DNA of 64,000 nt from Hofstenia miamia (taxonomy: Eukaryota > Xenacoelomorpha > Acoela > Hofsteniidae), in contig CABFPE010000138.1 in NCBI GenBank assembly GCA_900660155.1, forward strand, positions 599,504-663,503, given 5' to 3'. Within the stretch, counting starts at the first letter, position 1; each line of letters begins with the position of its first letter. Positions 56,301-64,000 of this stretch are shown here, piece by piece. The position numbers were made by a program, and so were the translations under genes. The notes beneath the pieces were generated by a model, which saw only the letters and a program-made list of their open reading frames with translations, ran no database searches and had not been told where the DNA came from.

Positions 56301-57490
56301 TTATATTTTTTTAAAAGGTTTATTTAGATCCCCATGTGTTTTAAGAAAGAAGAAGTTTTCCATCATCAACTGATGAAAGAATGCCTCTTTGATGCTAACA
56401 AATCTCATACAATAAATATGGTAGAAGAAATTAATTATATATTTTGCTAAGGTTTATTTAGTTTCGCCGACTACACAAAAAAGTTCGCCATTGTTGGTGA
56501 TTCAGTTTAAACATTTAATTCTGTTGTTTTTCTATTGGTATAAGAAGAAATGTTCTCATCATATAAAACAACCCCCATTAATTACTTGCTCAAAATGAGG
56601 TGATACAGTTTATTGTGATTATGATTTTAAAATACTATTTAGTCCCTGCGTGAAGTCATTATGTATTGATGAGGAAGTTAGCAGAAAAACCAACACTTGC
56701 ATTATCCCTCCAAATTCTTATAGTGTAAAAGCAAGTTAACCTCCATTCTCAATGTATTCTGTTCAGTGCGGAAAATTGGAATTACGTTGATGTTAACCAT
56801 AGGAGGCAACTAAATCAATCCATGGGCGTATTATTCTTTTGTGTTGATAATATCAAATTCTCTGGCATGCAATAATGCTGTGTTAATTAAATATGTCAAA
56901 AGAGATTGTCTATAAAAAATCTTGATTATTATTTGCATGGCATAATTATTCCCTATTTTAATTTTGCGGATGCATAACATTTATATCGATGCTTAGATAT
57001 ATCTTATTGGTGGTGTTGTATGATTATCAACACACATCAGATGAACAAGACTTGATGAGAATTATCTATGCATGGGAAATGAAGACGAGGGTTGACAAGA
57101 ATATATGAACTCATCAATGTTGGCAATGATAAGCTAATACAATAGACAAAATTTAATAGTGTGATTTACCATTATTATAAGTGTAGCATGTATAATATAG
57201 ATGTGTTTTGTCTTGTTTTTAAAAATGTGGGCTTTACCATGCTCACTTAAATATTTGGTTTTATATTTTGGAAATTGATGAATCTTGTTTTAACACATAA
57301 ACTAGACAAATGCGTTTTTTACTAATGTCTAAAAATTTTAAACATTTTTATTACAATGGATTGCAATATCTTCTTGTTTAACTATGTTTAATATTTTCCA
57401 CATGTATTAACAAAATAGTTTTAAAATAATTTATTTGCTTAGAAACAAAATGTTGTTTATGTAAATGAAATTGTGTTTTGAAAACAAAAT
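53342..57490. repeat. non-coding tandem repeats at right side of P2
   Basis: A unit of roughly 340-355 bp recurs: TCTATTGGTATAAGAAGAAATG, CACTGAATGATTCT, TTTAATTTATCTTGAAAATGG, CCCCATGTGTTTTAA, CATCATCAACTGATGAAAGAATG, TTTTGCTAAGGTTTATTTAG. Copies begin near 54,230, 54,590, 54,940 and again near 55,860, 56,180 and 56,530. No gene is visible. Part of the array is an assembly duplicate (next entry). Confidence 0.75.
54116..55627. other. duplicated contig piece bounded by single Ns
   Basis: Between N at 54,116 and N at 55,627 the sequence repeats about 55,930-57,220. From CCCCCATTAATTACTTGC (54,977 and 56,570) to GTCTTGTTTTT (55,625 and 57,220) the two are identical as far as I can see. Also 53,931-54,115 repeats at 55,628 onward. 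Probably unmerged haplotypes or a gap-filling error. Confidence 0.8.
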
Positions 57491-58090
57491 GTATGATAAA
57501 ACGTGTTAACAATGAATTTTGACAAAATGCAAAATGCGGTTTTGAAAGTTTTCCTCAATTACATTGTATGTGTAAGCTTTTCAAAATTATGGAAAATTTG
57601 ATACACGTGGTTTGTCATTGCGTTGTGTTTTTACATGTAATTGAAAATTAGTTTGTAATATTATGTGTATGTATCCCACAAAATGTTGTAAAAATTAGCT
57701 AACAATATATAATCACAAATGCGATGTAGTGTATGCAAGTGAGTGTAATGTGTTATAAGGAGGTATATATTAATGAGATGTAAGCAAACAATTATGATAT
57801 TAACAAAGTGAAATTAGTCATACCAAAACAGTGTGAAATTGGCCCTAACATGAATCATCACAAAATCAATTAAAAAAAGTATCACAAATCAATTAGCAGT
57901 TGTCAGAAATCCATTACCACCTGTCAAAAAAATGCATTAGTGAGCTGTAAATCAATGTTTGTTAAGTAGATGAGTCAGCACTTAAACAAGTCTTTGATAT
58001 TCACTAACTATCACGTGACATGTGACGTCATAACCTCTAGACCAAACAGAGGCGTTTTTGAGTGTTCAAGTCTGCCTTTATATTACTACT
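57491..58090 (-). repeat. P2 right terminal inverted repeat
   Basis: Inverted copy of 43,771-44,385, ending CTTTATATTACTACT. Near the end it contains CACGTG and TGACGTCA palindromes (about 58,011-58,030) that are decayed in the left arm. Confidence 0.9.
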
Positions 58091-58096
58091 AATACC
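58091..58096. other. target-site duplication AATACC (right of P2)
   Basis: Second copy of the 6-bp sequence at 43,765-43,770. Confidence 0.9.
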
Positions 58097-58602
58097 ATCA
58101 AACTCTATTTCCATGTCATCATTGTGGAATAGTTTTTATTTATCAGAGTATTGTAATGTTCACTCAATGCATTGACATAGCGTTTAGGAAGGAAATAGTA
58201 AAACCCATTGTCAAGTCTCATCTTTACTGCCACACCATATCTTGTGTTCAACTGAACAATGTCCTCAATTGTTAGCTAGAGTTTTTTTGGTAGTTCACTA
58301 GCAGGACTCATGCTTGAAAAAATACACATTAATGGTTAGGGATTAACCTTATTTAAATGCTGTAAAACATTATCATCCTCACTTGTTTTGGGGATGGGGA
58401 AGACAGTTGCATTATTATTTACTATAGGACGTCTTTGCTTGTGTTGAGTCTTGCGTTTTTCTTTTACAGGTGCAGGCAGTGGAGCCATCATCTCCTGTGT
58501 TAACGGGTTATAACCATATGACAGTGGTGGGGTTGTGCATAGATCATAAAATAGGCTACCAGTAGTATAATATGGGTCGAAGCATGTTGATATTTTTGAC
58601 AT
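58097..58602 (-). pseudogene. P1 gene X, main part, cut off by P2
   Basis: Starts MSKISTCFDPYYTTGSLFYDL at 58,602, then PPLSYGYNPLTQEMMAPLP, the basic VKEKRKTQHKQRR, and a stop in KVNP*. It continues LPKKL, TAG, LTIEDIVQLNTRYGVAVKMRLDNGFYYFLPKRYVNALSEHYNTL, without the frameshift seen in P2. The last 10 or so codons are at 43,722-43,764. The TAG occupies the same codon as the TGA in P2 gene X. Confidence 0.75.
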
Positions 58603-58919
58603 TTGACCCTTGCGGGCATGGATATGATGTAATTGTGTACTTTGGCTGTCTATGTATCTTTGACGTCATTGGAATATATTCTCTTTTGTTGTAATATTTG
58701 TTGGCAAACAATTTTGTTTGCAGTTTATTCCATAAAATGTAACCAATTTTTTTTATTCATGTACGTTTTTGGAATTACATAATTAATAAGTATTTTCAAA
58801 CAAATTTGCCAGGAAGAAGAAGAAGGTCGAGTTTGTGTAGAAGAAAAATAATGAATTTATCTGATAAAAAATGCTGAATGTATATATAAACCAGCCAATG
58901 GAAATACATGGAAATTTAT

Positions 58920-59695
58920 GAAAAATATTCATTGGTTGAAAAACATTATATGATAAAACGTGTTAACAGCATATATTCACAAAAATCATGTGTAGCCTTT
59001 GCATGTAATGCTAAATTCCGAAAAATGTGTTAAACATTGCACATAGAACTGGTTAAACAATCGACATGCATGGGTTAATTTTTATGGATAGATTTGACGT
59101 CAATAATGACAGGGTGTGTATGCAGACCTGTGATATGATGATATATTTTGAAAACGAAAAGTAGCCTTTTGCAGGTAATTCGTTAAACATTGTACATTGA
59201 CCCTGTAAGCAGTTGAAATATATAGAAAATTTTTTATGGATAGGAAAAAAATTAGCCAGCAATGCATTATCACAAATGCGATGTAAACCCAAAGTATACA
59301 AACAAGTGTATGCATGCAAACTAAATAGTGTGTGATATAGCCAGGTATATAAACAAAAACATGTAATGAAATTAGTCACTATCATATAAATCAGTCAATA
59401 TAGCAAAACATGCGATTATGAATCATTGTAAACTAAAATGGCCTCAACATGTAAATAACATGTATATGAATCATTGTAAAAATAAGACCCCACGTAAATG
59501 TCACAAAAATGATTCACCCTGTAAATGTCACAAAATGGTGAATCACTAATTAAAATGCTCCTTGAAATCCATTAGTCAGGAAAATTAATAATGTTAAGTA
59601 TGTGAATCACTAATTAAACCACTCCTTGATATCGTTGAGTCAGCAGAGGGCAATAGGTCAAATTTGGACCAGGGATATGTTTTATGTACACTACT
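58920..59695 (-). repeat. P1 right terminal repeat (diverged)
   Basis: Same orientation as the P2 right TIR and related to it: TGATAAAACGTGTTAACA, TTAGC.A.CAATG/AT, ATCACAAATGCGATGTA, GAAATTAGTCA, GAGTCAGCA. It contains TGACGTCA near 59,097 and ends in CACTACT at 59,695. The following 6 bp, AGCAAT, would be its target duplication, but the left partner is lost. Confidence 0.65.
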
Positions 59696-59934
59696 AGCAA
59701 TTCAATTGCATTTATGTTTTCGAAATCATAGGAATGATATTAATGTGGAAATTGAAATTATAAACAGTTGAATAGAAAAATAAAGGAATTTTACTGAAAA
59801 AATCATTGTTTAGAATCTCTAATAGATTAAGCACCTGGACTCAATTTACATAAATTTTAAGCCCATATTTATATTTTTTGCATATTTACATTTGTTTATG
59901 TGCTTTAGTTCCTAGCTCTAATTAACTCAGTCAA

Positions 59935-60480
59935 TAAATTTGCTTTAATTATTATTATAGATTTTAATTCTATTTACCTTAATTCTGCTGAATCAAAGTG
60001 AATTGAATATATTTGTGACATTATTAATTTGCAAACTATTAATATTACCAATCCGACAAGATTTTCTGATTTAATAGATTATTTCTTATCCGACAATTCT
60101 AATAAATATAAAACCTATATTTTTGAATCATTCAATGATCATGTTCTTTGCGTATGTTAGTAACTATAAGTTGAAAACTAAATACAGGAAATTTATTTTA
60201 TTCTAAGTATTTCAGCAATTTCAATTAGTAAAAATTTATAAAGTTGTTGACGAACGTTGTTTTGGATCTTACCTACTCTCTTAATGATGCTAGCATGCTA
60301 AAATTTACTATGCGTGAAATCATCAAAAGCCTTAAATAAAGTACCACCGCTGAAACCAAATTAATTAGCACCAACTTTAGACCGATGATTAGCCAATCAC
60401 ATGATTGCGACTTGATTAAAAAATAGGTAATTAACATCGCAAGAACGTTCGTCACTATCAAAATTTTTTAACTGGGCATT
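59935..60480 (+). pseudogene. LINE endonuclease remnant
   Basis: Plus-strand pieces read IIIIDFNSIYL (the GDFN block with Gly lost), INLQTINITNPTRFSD followed by LIDYFLSDNSN (the PTR...LID block) and FESFNDHVLC (the SDH block), then FTMREIIKSLK, like the region before RT. This is the C-terminal half of an APE endonuclease from a non-LTR element, a different copy from that at 6.0-8.4/35.7 kb. Frame is kept for about 60 codons, then lost. Confidence 0.7.
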
Positions 60481-61681
60481 TAGAAAATAATGAATCTATA
60501 AAAATTCATGTAGTAAAGTCATATGCATCAAACTTCTGTAGATAATTTCATTAATTGCGGAGTCATTAAGTATTAAAAAATTTACATATGCACAGTCAGG
60601 ATTAAAAACAGAATTAGTAACAAATATTAGATGTCACAACGGATCTAGTCTATAAAATATTTGAAGTTATGGGCGATAATTTCTATATTTACGCATGGAA
60701 GCTAGAATCGCTTTCAATATACCAGTGGATTATTTAACCCATGTCATTTAAGATTAACCAAATTTTGTTGTTGTATTAGCTTTGCTTTGTATGATTTCAG
60801 ACTAATATTGGTCATTTGAATGAATTGTGTGTCTGCTCTTAGACATTTTATTTATATAAATTTAGGGTGTTTTGACCATTTTCAATAGGGTTGAAAATGT
60901 CATTGCTTGAAATTGCGGTTCCATAAAATGATATTCATTTCCATAATCTGGAAATGGAATGGAAATTTCACTTCCATATGCAATCCTGGGTTTTAAGGAT
61001 GATCGCTGTCAATTATCTCTGTAACGTGTGACCTTAATGTTTTATTACAATTTCCACTCTGTTTCATTTCCTAACAGTAATTTTAAAGGAAGTGTTGCTT
61101 GCTGCATTAAGTCGTTATACACGTAGAACATTCATGTTTACTTAGTTCTAATGTTAAAATCTAACATATTAAAATTCTTCAAGAGTAAAAAAAATATAAA
61201 GTTCAAAGTTTAACATTTTATTCTAACAAAATTATTTTAACAAAATGAAAATTTGTTTTGTATTTAATACAATATGATTTGCAAAATAATAAATGCTACA
61301 AATTAATCAGAAACCTATTTTACAAACAAATATACAAAAACTTGTGAGCTGTTCACCTATCATGAGACTAAGATTTCTTCTGAACGCGAGGCATCTCCTC
61401 TAAAAATTATATTTAAATCACAAATTACTTGATCTACATGGTTTAATTACAGTAAACATTAAATGATAGAAACAGGTTATATGTAGATTTGTTCTATTTC
61501 GTTTGCAATAATGCTGTTGATATATAAAAACCATAATAATCAATTCATGCTTCTCTAAAACAACTCTGAAATCAAAATGTTTGACAGTACCACTTGGGAC
61601 ACAAACCTTTTATCTCAAGTCGTTATAGTTCTTCCGGATTTTTGATAGAATTTGTTAATATATTTATATATATATATATAT
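60481..61681. other. AT-rich sequence, no gene recognised; (AT)n at right edge
   Basis: Short frames only. A (TA)n tract at about 61,661-61,680 is the insertion site of the P-type element. Confidence 0.5.
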
Positions 61682-62018
61682 CAAGGAGTACTTAACAATA
61701 AGGACATGAACACAGTTATTTAACAAAAATCGTTGAAGGCCCAGAATATAAAATAAAATCATTCGAAATAATCTATAATATACAAAATATACTTGCACAA
61801 AAAATCACGGGCATTGTAATATTTCTATTTAGTATTATTGCGGTTTCGTATTTGCCCCATATGTGTTGATGTTTACCCGCCATAATTGCATGCGCTCTAA
61901 TTAATCACTACATTACTGCATTTGTGTTTTTTGTCTCGCGATTGTTTTCATTACCTCTACTCCTCACTGTCATGCTCTGCGTTGCGTTTAACGTGTAAAC
62001 GTATCTCTTTTTTGGATT

Positions 62019-62390
62019 ATGGTTAACAAATGCAGCGTTTTTGGATGTCGTTCAAATTACAGAAATGAGAAATATACTCCTATTTACAAAGTGCCCAACG
62101 ATCCATTTCTCAGAAAACGATGGCTGGAAGCTTTGCCAAACACTCCAAAAAGTTTGCCAAAAACAGTTTATGTGTGTGCTACGCATTGGCCAAAAAATGT
62201 TGAGATGAAAAGATTAAATGGTCGTTATAAAATTCCTGTAGATTCACCCTCCATATTTAATGTTTCTGGATTACATCGTAAGCAAGTTCAAACATCAGAA
62301 CCACAAACAAAAAGCTTAAAGTTACTTGACAAAATAAATATCGCTAGATCACGAGAGGCTGATGAAATGTATGAGAGTTTCGTGAGGTAG
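62019..62390 (+). pseudogene. P-type transposase, THAP DNA-binding domain
   Basis: Open from ATG with a canonical THAP zinc finger: C5 and C10 (MVNKCSVFGCRSNY), W35 (KRWLEAL), C53 and H56 (VYVCATHWP), then the SPSIF end of the domain. A helical tail (DKINIARSREADEMY) follows. It ends with TAG at 62,388 after SFVR. In family members the protein continues to a leucine-rich and RNase H-like region. Only a short further frame (62,402-62,596) is left before sequence corresponding to the later part of the enzyme. Confidence 0.85.
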
Positions 62391-62401
62391 ATAAGATCCA
62401 G

Positions 62402-63058
62402 ATGCATTCTTTTGTCAATAAAATTAGAGACATGCCAGAATTCGTTGTTTCTCAAGTAAAATGTGAAGAAAACTCTAGTTTTGAAATAGAATTGTTTTGT
62501 GGAAGGAAGGAATCTAAATTCTTATGCTATTGGTTTCAATTAGCTATTGATTTTGAATTAGACGAAATGTGCCTCATATCAGCCTTCAAACAGTGAATAC
62601 TTATTATCTTCCTTAAAGCATCTTGTTGGGAAAAATGGCCAAGTGGTTTACTGGAGTCAATTTCAGGAAATGCTGAATTTTGCTGCGAATTTTTCTNAGA
62701 GAAATTTTTCTTTAACCTATGAGACCGGAAATGCTTTACAATCGACAACATCATGTTAAATAGATTTAACTCATTATGTTTTGAATGAATTATATTGGGA
62801 TTACATTCTCCTTGGCCAATTCCAATCGGACATTTTAGAGTCGACTTTCGGCCAGTATCGGCAAATGAATGCTGCAAACGTCTACATANGGAAATGCTGA
62901 ATTTTGCTGCGAATTTTTCTATTAGCAACAAGCAGGAAGCTGAAAATTCAATTAAATGCTTATGTAAACTGACTAATGTGGATGACAAAAAGTTATTATT
63001 TATAAAAAAGCAAATATGGTTCCTAGTAATAAAGCCAAATTTTCGAGAAGACTTATAA
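62402..63058 (+). pseudogene. P-type transposase, middle fragments around two Ns
   Basis: After a short frame (FVNKIRDMPEFVVSQ) the piece between Ns (62,698-62,888) encodes LTYETGNALQSTT, then WDYILLGQFQSDILESTFGQYRQMNAANVYI in sections, the conserved YVLLGK.QTD.LE..FG.YRQ.SG block of P/THAP9-type transposases. Beyond the second N comes SISNKQEAENSIKCL, the next block. A 31-bp sequence (GGAAATGCTGAATTTTGCTG...) abuts the outside of both Ns, so the join is not reliable. Confidence 0.7.
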
Positions 63059-63200
63059 ATTCACTTCAAATTTGTGCCCTTTCAAGACCTGCTTATCAAT
63101 GTATTTCATCTCTTTTAACGCTGCCTTCTATTGTCTACATATTTTATGAAAATTTTTTTACAGTTTTAGGATTGATTCTATAAGACGTTTATTAAAAAAT

Positions 63201-63722
63201 GTGGATTCTAAAGATGTTCATGATAAAACTTATTGCAAAGATTGCGAATTATGTTGCACAAACATAACAGATGAAGATTTGCACATAATCGATGATATCC
63301 TATCAGATGAGAACGTAATGCAATGTTCTAAAGAAGATGCTTTTATTTGTTACTACATTTCTGGCTACCTAGCTTACAAATTCTCTTTACACAATGATAC
63401 AGACGATGAAGAAAGTCATTCATTTAAATTGTTTTTTGATAACATCAATCGTGGTAAACTGACTCAACCAAGCAAATCCTTGGTATCATTTGTTATTTTA
63501 GCACATTCATTCTACTGTACCATAGAAAATATTGCTTGCAGAAAGTACATGTCTCAATGTCTTCAATATATCGCTGATGCCATTGATTTTTCTACTAATG
63601 TGAAATGCTTAACATCCTTAATCAATATCCTATCAAAAGGATTTGTGAACAAAAGCTCAGAACTGTCGATATCCGAATTTAAAAAAAACTTGCAAAATAT
63701 TGCTAAATATAATATTCTCTGA
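63201..63722 (+). pseudogene. P-type transposase, C-terminal region
   Basis: 173 open codons: CKDCELC, then CSKEDAFICYYISGYLAYK (family pattern YIAGYVA.K), FFDNINRGKLTQPSKSLVSFV (family pattern DRGGL..PS), ending IAKYNIL before TGA. It is the conserved C-terminal end of P/THAP9-like transposases and is uninterrupted, but detached from the N-terminal domain by stops. Confidence 0.8.
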
Positions 63723-64000
63723 TGCATTATATACTAAACACTATTTTTAAATAAATTCATTGAGCATATTTTATATGTAAAACTAGATGTTTTTTGTTGT
63801 TGTTTGGGTATTAAGGTAATTCTAAATTTATTTAATTCATTTATAAAACATTAATGCAATTATTCACATTTAAACAACAATTTTGTAAGTCGTACATTGA
63901 GAAGTTTAATTTTAGTGTTTAACATTTTGGGCCTTCAACGATTTTCAGGAATTAGTCGTGTTCATGTCCTTATTGTTAAGTACTCCTTGATATATATATA

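Larger units (their letters stand above)
43771..58090 (+). mobile_element. P2, Polinton-like DNA element with DNA polymerase B
   Basis: Ends AGTAGT...ACTACT, TIRs of about 600 bp, a 6-bp duplication and a Polinton-type DNA polymerase B gene. Gene order from the left: X(+), Y(-), Z(-), W(+), zinc finger and polymerase (+), then about 4 kb of non-coding tandem repeats. All genes are decayed. No retroviral-type integrase, FtsK-type ATPase, adenain-like protease or capsid gene is recognisable. Length in this assembly (14.3 kb) is inflated by duplicated blocks between single Ns. Confidence 0.82.
38285..59695 (-). mobile_element. P1, older Polinton-like element, truncated at left, split by P2
   Basis: Reading from the right on the minus strand: a terminal repeat (59,695-58,920), gene X, then after the P2 insertion genes Y and Z on the plus strand and a W exon on the minus strand. 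This is the mirror image of P2. The right end reads CACTACT at 59,695, i.e. AGTAGT in element orientation, the same terminus as P2. The left part, where polymerase would be, is missing at the LTR remnant. A solo LTR (41,264-42,092) also interrupts it. Confidence 0.7.
61682..63989 (+). mobile_element. P-type (THAP) DNA transposon, 2.3 kb
   Basis: 32-bp perfect TIRs (CAAGGAGTACTTAACAATAA... at 61,682-61,713; inverted at 63,958-63,989) with CA/TG ends. A second 18-bp inverted pair (AAAATCGTTGAAGGCCCA) lies 12 bp inside on both sides. Both ends are flanked by TATATATA, compatible with the 8-bp duplication of P elements though not provable in an AT tract. The interior keeps both ends of the transposase gene but has lost much of the catalytic middle. 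Confidence 0.88.

Noticed and set aside
53342-57490. CRISPR-like or other short regularly spaced array
   Set aside because: Repeats are long, AT-rich and contiguous, without unique spacers, in a eukaryotic transposon.

Overview
This is an AT-rich metazoan window, almost certainly from an invertebrate. It has GT-AG splice signals, all three standard stop codons, strong CpG decay, and LTR, LINE, mariner-like, P-type and Polinton-like elements. I see no conserved single-copy host gene, tRNA, rRNA or CRISPR. Nearly everything that can be recognised is mobile DNA, much of it nested and decayed. I cannot name the species; base composition and element mix would fit a cnidarian-like or similarly AT-rich genome.

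Region 1-8,430 is quiet sequence with a mariner remnant (about 2.2-2.6 kb), a 568-bp mariner-like deletion derivative with clear TIRs (6,278-6,845), a fold-back array of 16-bp repeats (7.0-7.7 kb), and pieces of a LINE (endonuclease near 6.1 kb, reverse transcriptase near 8.2 kb).

Region 8,431-35,717 is one Ty3/gypsy retrotransposon on the minus strand with two LTRs, a tRNA-Arg-like primer site, a polypurine tract, gag, protease, RT/RNase H, integrase and a long third ORF. It sits in the LINE RT with a 4-bp TTAA target duplication. A second LTR element (E1, 16,099-31,635, TSD ACAT) sits inside its RT gene. The interior of E1 is a patchwork: family A gag to RT start, then a cleaner family B gag-to-integrase block, then the family A third ORF, an LTR fragment, and an inverted gag split by a solo LTR (TSD CTTT). 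A 1,000-N gap lies in the second E1 LTR.

Region 35.7-38.3 kb holds the other half of the LINE RT and a deleted LTR element. From about 38.3 to 59.7 kb two related Polinton-like elements are nested. P2 (43,771-58,090) has TIRs of about 600 bp starting AGTAGT and a 6-bp AATACC target duplication, and it splits a small gene (X) of an older, oppositely oriented relative, P1. P2 carries a decayed protein-primed type DNA polymerase B, a C2H2 zinc-finger segment, a gene with putative introns (W), and three small genes (X, Y, Z). X and Z belong to one unrecognised family with a T(R/K)YG ... FLPxRY signature. No integrase, ATPase or capsid gene was found. Isolated single Ns bound duplicated blocks and mark probable assembly errors.

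The right end contains a LINE endonuclease remnant (about 60 kb) and a complete-ended but coding-decayed P-type (THAP) transposon at 61,682-63,989.
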